DNA of 59,726 nucleotides from Limisphaerales bacterium (GTDB taxonomy: Bacteria; Verrucomicrobiota; Verrucomicrobiia; Limisphaerales; UBA1100), in the NCBI GenBank assembly GCA_014382585.1, contig JACNJL010000053.1, positions 1-59,726 on the forward strand, in the 5' to 3' direction. Below the pieces are notes generated by a model. That model ran no database searches, was not told the DNA's origin, and saw only the letters and a list, made by a program, of their open reading frames with translations. Below are positions 33,792-44,452 of this stretch, one piece after another (positions within the stretch are counted from its first letter, which is position 1; every line of letters begins with the position of its first letter). The position numbers and the translations under genes were made by a program.

Positions 33792-33873
33792 CCAATTTCG
33801 GCGGTCGGACCATGCACGTCTGTGGAGGCCATCGGGAACAACTAAAAACCGAAACAACAGAAGGACAAAGACT

Positions 33874-34074
33874 ATGTTTGCAGTAATTACTGGAACACTT
33901 CACGTGGGTCTTGCGGCCCTCGGCTCCGCCATCGGCGTGGGCTTGGTGGGTATGAAAGCCGCCGAGGCCACCGGCCGCAACCCCGGCGCCGCCGGCGAAA
34001 TCCGGACTCAAGCGATCATCTTCGCCGCGTTGGCTGAAGGTATTGTGTTTATTGCGATCTTCCTCGCGAAGTAA
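33874..34074 (+). CDS. atpE: ATP synthase F0 subunit c
   Basis: A 66-residue two-helix hairpin. The polar loop is GRNPGAAGEIR and the ion-binding carboxylate is E55 in AALAEGIVF. The residues following E55 are not the E-S/T pair of Na+-type rings, so proton coupling is likely. Forms the rotating c-ring in the cytoplasmic membrane. Confidence 0.93.
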   Translation: MFAVITGTLHVGLAALGSAIGVGLVGMKAAEATGRNPGAAGEIRTQAIIFAALAEGIVFIAIFLAK

Positions 34075-34124
34075 CGCATCAACTGCCGGACGGGTTCGCC
34101 CGTCCGGCAAACTGAATTTTTGAA

Positions 34125-34670
34125 ATGGAAAACTTGATCTTACTAGCCGCGCAAGAAAGCGGCGGAGCCGCAGCGCAAATCGCCAAAGATTTTGGCGTCA
34201 ATTGGCAGCTTTTCATATCGCAGTGCATCGCCTTTTTGGTGGTGGCGTTGGCGTTGAAAAAGTTTGCTTACGGGCCGGTGCTGAAGGTGCTGGAGGATCG
34301 CAAGCAGAAGATTGCCGAGGGCATTGAGAATGCCGACAAGATTAAGGCCGAACTGGCGAGTACGCAGGAGGCGAAGGATCAGATTTTGTCTGACGCCAAT
34401 GCGAAGGCGCAGGAATTGATCGATGAAGCGCGGGCGGCTGCTGAGAAAGTGGGCGAGGCCAAAGCGCAGGAGGCGGTGAAGCAGGCGGAGGAAATTATCC
34501 GCAAAGCCCGCGAAGCCACCGAGGCGGATCGCGAAACGATGATGGCGGAATTGAAAGCCGAGATTGGCCGGTTGGTGGTGGAGACCACGGCAAAGGTCAG
34601 CGGTAAAGTGCTCACGAGCGAAGATCAGCAACGCTTGATCGATGAGACGAACAAGGAATTGGCCGCTTAA
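34125..34670 (+). CDS. atpF: ATP synthase F0 subunit b
   Basis: A 181-residue protein with one N-terminal membrane helix (about 29-45: LFISQCIAFLVVALAL) and a long charged coiled coil rich in Ala/Lys/Glu, as expected for the peripheral stalk. The start is the ATG of MENLILL, 50 bases after atpE. Confidence 0.92.
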   Translation: MENLILLAAQESGGAAAQIAKDFGVNWQLFISQCIAFLVVALALKKFAYGPVLKVLEDRKQKIAEGIENADKIKAELASTQEAKDQILSDANAKAQELIDEARAAAEKVGEAKAQEAVKQAEEIIRKAREATEADRETMMAELKAEIGRLVVETTAKVSGKVLTSEDQQRLIDETNKELAA

Positions 34671-34681
34671 TTTTTAGTTTG

Positions 34682-35074
34682 ATGAAAGGCAGTAAACAAT
34701 CACGGCGTGAAGCGAAGCAGCTTTTTAAAAGCTGCCGCATCGATGGCGCGTTGGACGAAGGGCGCGTGCGGCAGGCGGTGACGTTGGTGATTGAGAAAAA
34801 GCCGCGCGGGTATTTCGGCATTTTGCAGGAGTTGCAGCGTTTGGTGAAGCTGGATGTTTCCAGCCGCAGCGCGCGCGTGGAAAGCGCGGTAACGCTGAGC
34901 GATGCCCAACAGCAGAGCGTGCGCGAAAGCCTGGGCCGATTGAAGGACGGCGAGGTGGCAGTTGAGTTTGCGGAAAACGCGGATCTTATCGGCGGGATGC
35001 GGGTGAAGATTGGTGATGATGTTTTTGACGGCAGCGTAAAGACGCGTTTGGCCGGTTTGAGTGAAAGTTTTTAA
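34682..35074 (+). CDS. atpH: ATP synthase subunit delta, short form
   Basis: A 130-residue delta subunit, about 50 residues shorter than the usual 175-180. The C-terminal domain (ESAVTLSDAQQQSVRESLGR, ADLIGGMRVKIGDDVFDGS) is complete and links stalk b to the F1 head, while the N-terminal helical domain is abbreviated. A TTG three bases before the ATG is the only in-frame alternative; no upstream coding continuation is available because atpF ends 12 bases before the ATG. Confidence 0.88.
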   Translation: MKGSKQSRREAKQLFKSCRIDGALDEGRVRQAVTLVIEKKPRGYFGILQELQRLVKLDVSSRSARVESAVTLSDAQQQSVRESLGRLKDGEVAVEFAENADLIGGMRVKIGDDVFDGSVKTRLAGLSESF

Positions 35075-35095
35075 TCAGTTTAACGACGAAAAATT

Positions 35096-36628
35096 ATGAG
35101 CAACCTACTGCAGGATATTGAAGCCCAAATCGCGGGCGCGAAAACAGATGTGGCCCGCGAGAACGTGGGTGTGGTGCGCGAGATCGGTGATGGCGTGGCG
35201 AAAATCGAAGGCCTCACCGGCGCGATGATGAACGAGATGCTCGACTTCGGCAGCGGCGTGATGGGCCTCGCACTGAACCTCGAGGAAACGGAAGTGGGCG
35301 CGGTGATTCTCGGCGACCACACCGGCATCGCCGAGGGCGACGAGGTGAAGACCACCGGCAAGCTGCTCTCCGTGCCTGTGGGCAAAGCGCTGCTCGGCCG
35401 CGTGGTGGATGCGCTCGGCCGGCCGATCGACGGCAAAGGCGACATCGCCGCCGAGGCAAATTATCCCGTTGAAAAAATTGCGCCCGGCATCATTAAACGC
35501 AAATCCGTTAGCCAACCAGTGCAGACCGGCATCATGGCGGTGGACGCGATGATCCCGATTGGCCGCGGCCAACGCGAGCTGGTGATCGGCGACCGCCAAA
35601 CCGGCAAAACGGCCGTGTGCATCGACGCCATCATCAACAACGCGCGCATCAATAAAGAAGGCCTTGAAAGTGGCGATCCGAATTTCCGGCCGCTTTATTC
35701 CATTTACGTGGCCATCGGCCAAAAGCGCGCCAACGTGGCGAAGGTCATTCAAGACCTCGAGGAAAACGGCGCGCTGGAGCACACCATCGTGGTGGCTGCC
35801 ACGGCGAGCGATTCCGCGACTAATCAATTCCTCGCTCCGTTCGCAGGCGCTTCAATGGGTGAGTGGTTCATGGACAACAACATGGATGCGCTGATCGTGT
35901 ACGATGATTTATCCAAACACGCGGTGGCGTACCGGCAAGTATCGCTCGTGCTCAAGCGTCCGTCCGGTCGCGAGGCGTATCCGGGCGATGTGTTTTACCT
36001 GCACAGCCGGTTGCTGGAGCGCTCAGCGCGTTTGTCTGAAGATGCAGGCGGCGGTTCGCTCACTGCCCTGCCCATCATCGAAACGCAAGCGGGCGACGTT
36101 TCCGCTTACATTCCGACCAACGTAATTTCCATCACCGATGGCCAGCTCTTTTTGGAAACCGATTTGTTTTATCAGGGCGTGCGTCCGGCGATTTCCGTGG
36201 GCCTCTCCGTGAGCCGCGTGGGTTCCGCCGCGCAGATCAAGGCGATGAAGCAGGTGTCCGGCACCATCAAGCTGGACCTCGCGCAGTTCCGCGAGCTGGC
36301 GGCGTTCGCGCAATTCGGCAGCGACCTCGACGCCGCCACCAAAGCCAAGCTCGAACGTGGCAAGCGCATTGTGGAAATATTCAAGCAGGCGCAATTCAAG
36401 CCCGTGCCCGTGCCGGTGCAGGTGAGTATTTTGTGGGCCGTGCAGAACGGTCATTTCGATGACGTGGACGTTGAAGAGATGGACGCCACGCAGGACGCCA
36501 TCACCGCCTATTTGCAGGATCGCAAATCCGATTTGTTAAATAAAATCACCGCCGAAGGCAAACTCGATGACGCCCTCGAGGCCGACCTCAAGTCCGCCAT
36601 CGAAGATTTCAAATCGGCGAATAAGTAA
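35096..36628 (+). CDS. atpA: ATP synthase F1 subunit alpha
   Basis: A 510-residue subunit with the P-loop [10 protein letters not shown], family segments [17 protein letters not shown] and [16 protein letters not shown], and the arginine-containing noncatalytic-site signature. Full length compared with the family. Forms the alpha3beta3 head with atpD. Confidence 0.96.
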   Translation: MSNLLQDIEAQIAGAKTDVARENVGVVREIGDGVAKIEGLTGAMMNEMLDFGSGVMGLALNLEETEVGAVILGDHTGIAEGDEVKTTGKLLSVPVGKALLGRVVDALGRPIDGKGDIAAEANYPVEKIAPGIIKRKSVSQPVQTGIMAVDAMIPIGRGQRELVIGDRQTGKTAVCIDAIINNARINKEGLESGDPNFRPLYSIYVAIGQKRANVAKVIQDLEENGALEHTIVVAATASDSATNQFLAPFAGASMGEWFMDNNMDALIVYDDLSKHAVAYRQVSLVLKRPSGREAYPGDVFYLHSRLLERSARLSEDAGGGSLTALPIIETQAGDVSAYIPTNVISITDGQLFLETDLFYQGVRPAISVGLSVSRVGSAAQIKAMKQVSGTIKLDLAQFRELAAFAQFGSDLDAATKAKLERGKRIVEIFKQAQFKPVPVPVQVSILWAVQNGHFDDVDVEEMDATQDAITAYLQDRKSDLLNKITAEGKLDDALEADLKSAIEDFKSANK

Positions 36629-36636
36629 CGCACTCA

Positions 36637-37521
36637 ATGCCCAGCACCCGAGACATCCGGCGACGGATCACATCCGTCAAGAAGACCGCGCAGATTACCA
36701 ATGCGATGGAGAAGGTGGCGCAGGCCAAGATGGCGCGGGCGCAACAGGCGGCGATTGGCGGGCGACCATACGCCGAGCTGATGAATCGGATGCTCGGCGA
36801 GGTGGTGACGCACGCGGGTGATTTTGAACATCCGCTGATGGAATCGCGTGGTGGCGATCGGCGCGCATTAATTTTGGTGACCACCGACAAGGGAATGTGC
36901 GGCGCGTTGAACACGAATTTGCTGCGGCTGGTTTCCGATGAATTTATCAAGGACGACACGCGTGTGATTTCCGCCGGCCGCAAAGGTGCGCAGCACGCGA
37001 CGCGGGCGGGTTGGGATTTGGCGGCGGAATTTTCGTATGCCGATCGACCGACCTTTGCCGAGGCACGGGCGATTACGAAAATGGCGGTGGGCCTGTTCGA
37101 AAGCGGCGAGGTGGATCACGTGGACGTGGCCTTCTCGAATTTCATCAACACCATCACGCAAAAACCGGAGGTGCAGACGCTGCTGCCGATCACGGAAATC
37201 AAAGGTGTCAGTGCCGGCGTTGAGGGTGAGGAAATGTCCACTGAACTGCCGGGCGGCACTACGGAATTTTTGTTTGAACCTTCGGCGGGCGGCGTGTTGG
37301 GCGAGTTGCTGCCGCATTATTTAAATTTTCAGATGCACCAGATTTTGCTGGAGGCCAAGGCGAGTGAGTTCAGCTCCAAGATGGTGGCGATGAAGAATGC
37401 CACCGATAACGCGAACAATCTCATCAAGGATCTCACGCTCACTTATAACAAGATGCGTCAGGCGGCGATTACCAATGAGCTGTTGGAAATTACCACGGCT
37501 CAGATGGCCCTCGGGAATTAA
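36637..37521 (+). CDS. atpG: ATP synthase F1 subunit gamma
   Basis: A 294-residue central-stalk subunit. The N-terminal helix is PSTRDIRRRITSVKKTAQIT, the conserved TTDKGMCGALNTNL lies in the Rossmann part, and the C-terminal coiled coil ends in NELLEITTAQMAL. Nine bases after atpA. Confidence 0.95.
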   Translation: MPSTRDIRRRITSVKKTAQITNAMEKVAQAKMARAQQAAIGGRPYAELMNRMLGEVVTHAGDFEHPLMESRGGDRRALILVTTDKGMCGALNTNLLRLVSDEFIKDDTRVISAGRKGAQHATRAGWDLAAEFSYADRPTFAEARAITKMAVGLFESGEVDHVDVAFSNFINTITQKPEVQTLLPITEIKGVSAGVEGEEMSTELPGGTTEFLFEPSAGGVLGELLPHYLNFQMHQILLEAKASEFSSKMVAMKNATDNANNLIKDLTLTYNKMRQAAITNELLEITTAQMALGN

Positions 37522-37544
37522 TGCAATTTAAGGAATAATTTTAA

Positions 37545-39008
<1,464 letters not shown>

Positions 39009-39016
39009 CATCGAAG

Positions 39017-39430
39017 ATGGCCGACACGCTCAAACTTGAAATCGTCACCCCGGAGGCAGTGATTTACTCCGAGGACGTGGAGATGGTCACCCTCCCCGGC
39101 AGCGAAGGCGACACGGGCATTTACCCGAACCACGTTCCATTGATGACCAAAGTGCAGGCGGGCGAACTCATCGTCAAAAAAAGTGGTGCTGAGGATATTC
39201 TGGCTGTGGGCGAAGGCTTCGCGGAAATCACCGGCGACCACGTGGCCATCCTCACTGACAACGCCATCGGCAGCGCAGACATCGACGAAGCCGCTGCCGA
39301 AGAAGCCTTGGCCAAAGCCGAAAAGAGACTCGAAGAAGGTGGCGATTTGACCGAAGACGAAGCGAAGGCACTCAACCAAGCCATCCTTTACTCCGCCGCC
39401 CAACTCAAGGCGAAGCGATCCAGACGATAA
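39017..39430 (+). CDS. atpC: ATP synthase F1 subunit epsilon
   Basis: A 137-residue subunit with the N-terminal beta-sandwich (KLEIVTPEAVIYSEDVEMV, LPGSEGDTGIYPNHVPLMT) and a C-terminal helical pair (DEAAAEEALAKAEKRLEEG). Nine bases after atpD and last gene of the operon; the next gene is convergent, five bases away. Confidence 0.93.
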   Translation: MADTLKLEIVTPEAVIYSEDVEMVTLPGSEGDTGIYPNHVPLMTKVQAGELIVKKSGAEDILAVGEGFAEITGDHVAILTDNAIGSADIDEAAAEEALAKAEKRLEEGGDLTEDEAKALNQAILYSAAQLKAKRSRR

Positions 39431-39435
39431 ACTTG

Positions 39436-41238
39436 CTAACGCGTTTGCGTGAGCTTGAAGAGGTCGAACACCGCGTTTTCAAATATTTCCGAGGGGAACT
39501 CAAACACCACTGGTTCCTGTTTCAACGGATCCGTGGCCATCGCATACGGATTGCGCCTGGGGGATCGCCGACCGAATTCCAGTTTGCGTTCAACCGTTTC
39601 ACCACCGCGCCGGAGCTGCAACGTTAGCATTTTTTTCTCCTCAAGAATTCCGTACACCCCGCGCTTGTCATCACCGCGTGCAGTCCAATCGTGGGCCTTG
39701 AATCGCCCGAGTTGATTGATCGCCAGGTTGATTTCGCCGGATTCTTTCGCTGAAAGCTGCAGCCCCGGTTGTGTCCATTGGCCGGCGTTGTTGCGCTCGA
39801 GCGTGGCTATTTTGTCGCCGAGGGTTATGGTAAATTTAACCACGTCCTTGCCGGTGAAATTCCACAACTGCCGGTCGCGCAATTGATACGACCACGAAGG
39901 CAATCGCTGTTGATCTGCTCGAGCCACAGTGTAAGCCGTGTCTTCGTCGTGGCGGCGAGCGTACAGTTGGTCGCTATTGTTAACGGGCGAGCCGAACGAA
40001 ATTTGCGAGCGGATCGTGTTTGTGCCGCCGCGATTGCGCAGGGTGAAACTGGCGCTTGGCTGGGCGAGCCCGTATTCGTCAAAGTTGGCGACCACTTCCG
40101 CAGCCCGATCAACGGCTTGGAGTCGGCCGAGATTTGCGAGTAATTCAAACACCAATTCCTGATCTGCCGGCAGCGGTACGGGCGCGGTTAGGCTCCACAC
40201 GCTATTGGTGTTTTGCGTGAGGGTGAAGGGCTCGTTGGCCATCACTTCGATGCGGGCGAGTTCGCTGGGCACAAACCGGCTGGCGAGGTGGCGGTCACAA
40301 AAGGTCCAATCCTTGGAGCGCAGGGGCTCTAATTCAGCGCGGGCCACGATGACCACGTTGGAATGGTTCATCAGCCGCGCATATACCAGTCCTGGTTGGT
40401 TGGTGGGGCTGTGGCCGAATTGCACCCAAGCTAGGCGGTTGGTGCCTTGCCGCAGTTCCAGCTCCGCCGCAGGCGGGCGTAAGCCAAACGCTTCGAGTTG
40501 GGCCGCGTGCCGATCGGGAACAAAATGCTGTACTTCCCATTGCCATAATTGCGTGAGCACTTGCTGGATATATTGGCTGTTGCCGCGCTTCACCGGTTTG
40601 GGTTGGGTGACGCTCCATATTCGGTTGGTGGCCGGGCGGTTTAGTGTCATCCGCAGTGGGCCGTTACGCATCATCACCGTATCGATTTTTGCTTCGCGTT
40701 GGCTGAGATGAAACACCAGGCGATCGCGCCACACATGATTGCCTGCCGGGAAGTAATTGAGAAATTCTTTGGGCAAAACAAACACCCCGTCATTGCCTGA
40801 AGATTGTGCGTAAATGGAATGGCTCAACAGGACTTCACTGCCCAGCCGTAGCTCCAGCGGGTTGCCGCCATCGCGTTCCAGGTGAAGAATGACTTTGGGT
40901 GGAGCCAGTTCGAATTCAGATAAATGGCTTACTTCGCCCGGCTTCAAATAATCGGTGGCGGTCAGTGCCGCGCACGCTTGCAGCAGCGCCAGTACCGGCT
41001 CGGCTTGCGCGGGATAGTGCATCGGTTCGGTGAATCGCCATTGGCCGGCATCCTGTTCGAGGCGGAAAGAGTTGGTGCCATAAGAAATGCGCAGGGCGCG
41101 AATGTTGTTGGGCTTGAACGCTCCCCAAAGCTCCGGCACTTCGGAAGGGCTCGGCGCCGCCTCGCGTTCGAAGGCCCAAATATAGCCGAACATAATCACC
41201 ACCGCGCCCAGCAGCCACATTGTTTGTTTCGTAATCAT
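39436..41238 (-). CDS. DUF4340-domain membrane-anchored protein
   Basis: A 600-residue protein with one N-terminal helix (MWLLGAVVIMFGYIWAF) and a large extracytoplasmic part made of repeated DUF4340-type beta segments (WRFTEPMHYPAQ, WSLTAPVPLPADQE, QWTQPGLQLSAKES). DUF4340 proteins commonly follow GldG-type genes and their role is unknown. I use the ATG nine bases after the GldG-like stop; a GTG at 41268 would overlap that gene. Last gene of a four-gene ABC operon on the minus strand. Confidence 0.8.
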   Translation of the reverse strand: MITKQTMWLLGAVVIMFGYIWAFEREAAPSPSEVPELWGAFKPNNIRALRISYGTNSFRLEQDAGQWRFTEPMHYPAQAEPVLALLQACAALTATDYLKPGEVSHLSEFELAPPKVILHLERDGGNPLELRLGSEVLLSHSIYAQSSGNDGVFVLPKEFLNYFPAGNHVWRDRLVFHLSQREAKIDTVMMRNGPLRMTLNRPATNRIWSVTQPKPVKRGNSQYIQQVLTQLWQWEVQHFVPDRHAAQLEAFGLRPPAAELELRQGTNRLAWVQFGHSPTNQPGLVYARLMNHSNVVIVARAELEPLRSKDWTFCDRHLASRFVPSELARIEVMANEPFTLTQNTNSVWSLTAPVPLPADQELVFELLANLGRLQAVDRAAEVVANFDEYGLAQPSASFTLRNRGGTNTIRSQISFGSPVNNSDQLYARRHDEDTAYTVARADQQRLPSWSYQLRDRQLWNFTGKDVVKFTITLGDKIATLERNNAGQWTQPGLQLSAKESGEINLAINQLGRFKAHDWTARGDDKRGVYGILEEKKMLTLQLRRGGETVERKLEFGRRSPRRNPYAMATDPLKQEPVVFEFPSEIFENAVFDLFKLTQTR

Positions 41239-41246
41239 GGGTTCAT

Positions 41247-42722
41247 TCAGGCTCGCCTTCGCAGCCACACCATTGCGCCCAGTAACAACGTGCCGGCGGG
41301 CAATATGCCCAGCAGCAGTGCGAACATCCGGTGTTTTTGCGGTTTGGTATATTCAAATCGATATTCGCGAATGGGTTTGGGCCCGATGCCCTTGAGCAGC
41401 GAAGCGCGGTTGAGCAGCCAGTTGATCGTATGCCATGCAAACTCGCGATTGGCGTCCGTATCCATTCGGTCATTTCGCAAGAACGCGGAGTCGCCCACCA
41501 CCACCAGCCGCGTAAGCCGTGTGGCATTTTGTGCCTGTACGCCCGGGATGGCACCCTTCTCCACCGCTACCGCCACCGACAGTGAACCCGAACGGGTGAT
41601 GCCTGCCGGTCCGTTGGCGCTGGTTTCCCGCGCGGTGGCGGTGGGGCCGGTAACCATCAGTGTTGTGGCTTGGGTGCCTTCTGCGGCCAGCGCGCTGTTG
41701 GTGTTCGCTTCCACTCCGCGCGGCATCAGAAGCCGCACCGCGAGTTCTCCTTTTTGCAACGCGCGCACGGAGGGATGCGACATAAATTGTTGCACCCGCA
41801 AAGTGCCATCGCCCAACGTGTTTTCAGGATCGAGGATCACATCGTTGTGCGCGGTCACCGCCCAGCGTTCGAGTAAATATTCCAGGCCCGCGCGTGAATC
41901 GCGGTTGAGCAACACCATCATCCGTCCGCCATTTTGCAAATATTGCTCCAGCTTGGCGCGTTCAGTGGGGCCAATTTCCGTGCGCGGTCCGGCCAGCACC
42001 AGCAACCGGCAATCGGTGGGGATGCCCGTGTTTCGATTGAGCTGAAGCGGGGACGCCACCGCGCCAAGGTCCGTCAACAGCCGCAGACATTTTGTGTAGC
42101 CGGCATTGCCCGTGTTCGTGGGGCTATGCTCGCCGTGGCCGGTGAGAAAATACACCTGCGGCTCGACCGGATTCGACACCGCGTTGATTGCGGAGGTAAA
42201 ATGTAATTCGCCAAGAAACGCCGTGCGCTTAAATACCAATTCGCCTTTCGGAGTTCGGCCGGCCACATCCATTTTTGTGAGTTGTCCGTGAGTGATAATT
42301 TGCATCCGTTGATTGGCCTCGAAGATCACCAGGTTGCGCGCCTGCTCCGGGAGTCGACAGCGCCGGATCACTTCCCGTGCGCGGGCCGGTTCGCGTAACG
42401 GATTGACCGTCGTGAAGCGTATGAGTGGATTGGCGTGTTGATATTTTTTTAACAGTTCCAGCACCAACACCCGCGTGGATTCTTCCTCGTCATAAAACAC
42501 CGTCACGGTCACGGTATTGTCCAATTGCCGCAGCATCACCTCTGTGCGCGAGGAAAATTTGAGGTCGATATTTTCTGCTACGGACGCTCGGGAATAATTT
42601 CGATACGACAGGTAATTGGCCATTGCCGTCAGCGCCAACACCGAAAGCACCGCCAGCGTGCAGTTGATCCACCCGCTCCAACGGCGGCCGGTCGAGTAGC
42701 TTTCATTTCCGGGTGTGCTCAT
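41247..42722 (-). CDS. GldG-like auxiliary component of an ABC-2 transport system
   Basis: A 491-residue protein with an N-terminal helix (WINCTLAVLSVLALTAMANYL), a periplasmic GldG/IFT52-like domain (TVTVFYDEEESTRVLVLELL, VYFLTGHGEHSP, DCRLLVLAGP) and a C-terminal helix ending in MVWLRRRA. In flavobacteria GldA-F-G supports gliding; homologues in other phyla are not linked to gliding. It follows the permease immediately (stop and start adjacent). Confidence 0.83.
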   Translation of the reverse strand: MSTPGNESYSTGRRWSGWINCTLAVLSVLALTAMANYLSYRNYSRASVAENIDLKFSSRTEVMLRQLDNTVTVTVFYDEEESTRVLVLELLKKYQHANPLIRFTTVNPLREPARAREVIRRCRLPEQARNLVIFEANQRMQIITHGQLTKMDVAGRTPKGELVFKRTAFLGELHFTSAINAVSNPVEPQVYFLTGHGEHSPTNTGNAGYTKCLRLLTDLGAVASPLQLNRNTGIPTDCRLLVLAGPRTEIGPTERAKLEQYLQNGGRMMVLLNRDSRAGLEYLLERWAVTAHNDVILDPENTLGDGTLRVQQFMSHPSVRALQKGELAVRLLMPRGVEANTNSALAAEGTQATTLMVTGPTATARETSANGPAGITRSGSLSVAVAVEKGAIPGVQAQNATRLTRLVVVGDSAFLRNDRMDTDANREFAWHTINWLLNRASLLKGIGPKPIREYRFEYTKPQKHRMFALLLGILPAGTLLLGAMVWLRRRA

Positions 42723-43475
42723 TTATTTCCAGCGTCGGCTGCCGATGGATTGGCAGGTGAGGAACAAAAACACGGCGGTGAGGCTCAGGTAAAAAATCAC
42801 GTGCCGCGTATCGATGATGCCCGAGGAAAAATCCTTCATGTGTTCCAGTACCGAAATGTGTCGCAGCGCGGTGTACATCGGGGTGTCGGTCGGCGGGCTG
42901 ATTTCTCCCAGTAACCCGATCATAAAAATTCCAGTCCCCAGCGTGAAGCTCGTCATCGCCGCGACGATTTGGCTGCGCGTGAGGCTGGAGGTGAAGCACC
43001 CCAGCGCCATATAAAATGAACCAATCAACGCGATCCCCAGAAAAGTGCTCGCCACCGGCCCGGCATCCACCTGTGGGAAAACCGCCGCATAGTGCTTGAG
43101 AATGAACGGAAATGCCGCCATCGGCAAAAACGTCAGCAAATAAAAACCGAATGCACCGCTGAATTTTGCCAGCACCACTTGCAGGTCACTCACCGGCGTG
43201 GTCATCAGTGTCTCAAACGTGCCGGTGGATTTCTCGCGGGCGAAGGTGCGCATCGTGATCACCGGCGTCACGAGCAGCAGGACCAGCCAAAACAATCCCG
43301 TGCTTGGGAATTTTTCTGTGATCGGTAAATCAAATGGCCGGTTGTTCAGCGTGTCCACAATGAGCAACAAACTCAGCCCCAGCAAGAACTGCACGCCCGC
43401 TAAAATCACATAGCCGCGGAAGGACAAAAAATGTCCTGCCAATTCGCGCCGCGTGAGGGTGATCAACGTGCTCAT
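42723..43475 (-). CDS. ABC-2 type permease (GldF-like)
   Basis: A 250-residue six-helix permease. It contains the TRRELAGHFLSFRGYVI amphipathic start and the conserved ARE(K)STGTFETLMTTPVSD segment that contacts the ATPase. The overlap with the ATPase stop is four bases, and GldG follows without a gap. Substrate unknown. Confidence 0.87.
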   Translation of the reverse strand: MSTLITLTRRELAGHFLSFRGYVILAGVQFLLGLSLLLIVDTLNNRPFDLPITEKFPSTGLFWLVLLLVTPVITMRTFAREKSTGTFETLMTTPVSDLQVVLAKFSGAFGFYLLTFLPMAAFPFILKHYAAVFPQVDAGPVASTFLGIALIGSFYMALGCFTSSLTRSQIVAAMTSFTLGTGIFMIGLLGEISPPTDTPMYTALRHISVLEHMKDFSSGIIDTRHVIFYLSLTAVFLFLTCQSIGSRRWK

Positions 43476-44452
43476 TCGTCTTCGTCCTTTTGTGTGATAT
43501 GAACAAAAATATCCTCCAACGTGTGGCGGTCACGCGTCAGTTCGCGCAACGGCCAGCCACGGGTGCGCGCAAGCGCGGCAATTTCCGAACGTAAATCTAG
43601 CCCGTCGCGCGGCGTCAAGCGGCAGCGCTGGAAGCGCCCTTCCGCCGGTGTGATGCGGTGGTGTTCCACTTCGGCCATTTCTTCCCAAGCCGTTTCCAAA
43701 ACATCCGGCTCCGCTTCCAGTTCCACGGTGATGCGCTGCTGCCCGCCCAGCTTGCGCTCCAAATTGGCCGGAGTGTCTGTGGCCTCCACGCGTCCCTCGT
43801 GGAAAATCATTAGCTGTGAACACGTCACTTCCACCTCGGGCAAAATGTGCGATGAAATCAATACCGTATGATTTTCCGCGAGCTGTTTTATGCACTGCCG
43901 CACGGTGCGCACTTGATGCGGATCGAGCCCAATGGTGGGTTCATCGAGAATGATCACTGCCGGCTCGTGTACGAGTGCATCGGCCAAGCCCACACGTTGG
44001 CGGTAGCCCTTGGAGAGTTCGCCAATCATTTGCCGTGCGGCATCGGCGAGATTGAATTGTTCGATCACCGCATCCACGCGATCGCGGCTGGCTTGTTGCC
44101 CCAGCCCTTTGAGCCGTGCGCGAAATTTCAGATATTCCCGCACACGCATATCTGTGTGCAGCGGGTTGTTTTCCGGCATAAACCCCACGCGCCGCCGCAC
44201 CTCCTGCGAGGCTCCGGCGACGTCGTAGCCGGCGATCCGCACGGTGCCTTCGGTGGCGGCCAGAAATCCGGCGAGGATGCGCATGGTTGTGCTTTTGCCC
44301 GCGCCGTTGGGGCCCAGGAAACCGACAATTTCACCGCGCCCCACGGTAAAGGAAATATCGCGAATTGCCGGACGGCTGCCGTAAAGTTTGGTGAGGTTTT
44401 CCACCTCAATCATTGGCTTGGGCGCGGGGATGTCGTGAGTGTTGTCCGCCAT
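43472..44452 (-). CDS. ABC transporter ATPase (GldA-like)
   Basis: A 326-residue ATPase: Walker A GPNGAGKST, signature LSKGYRQRVGLADAL, Walker B VIILDEPTIGLDP and H-loop LISSHI. The C-terminal extra domain (about 225-320, ATDTPANLERKLGGQ onwards) is typical of DrrA/GldA-type subunits. The gene starts directly after the HtrA stop, so it is likely in the same transcript. Confidence 0.92.
   Translation of the reverse strand: MADNTHDIPAPKPMIEVENLTKLYGSRPAIRDISFTVGRGEIVGFLGPNGAGKSTTMRILAGFLAATEGTVRIAGYDVAGASQEVRRRVGFMPENNPLHTDMRVREYLKFRARLKGLGQQASRDRVDAVIEQFNLADAARQMIGELSKGYRQRVGLADALVHEPAVIILDEPTIGLDPHQVRTVRQCIKQLAENHTVLISSHILPEVEVTCSQLMIFHEGRVEATDTPANLERKLGGQQRITVELEAEPDVLETAWEEMAEVEHHRITPAEGRFQRCRLTPRDGLDLRSEIAALARTRGWPLRELTRDRHTLEDIFVHITQKDEDE

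Noticed and set aside
34679-34681. TTG start for atpH
   Set aside because: It adds one residue only and is followed directly by an ATG, which is the more likely start.
41247-44452. Gliding motility locus
   Set aside because: GldA/F/G-like genes also occur in non-gliding bacteria and no other gld or spr gene is visible, so gliding is not claimed.
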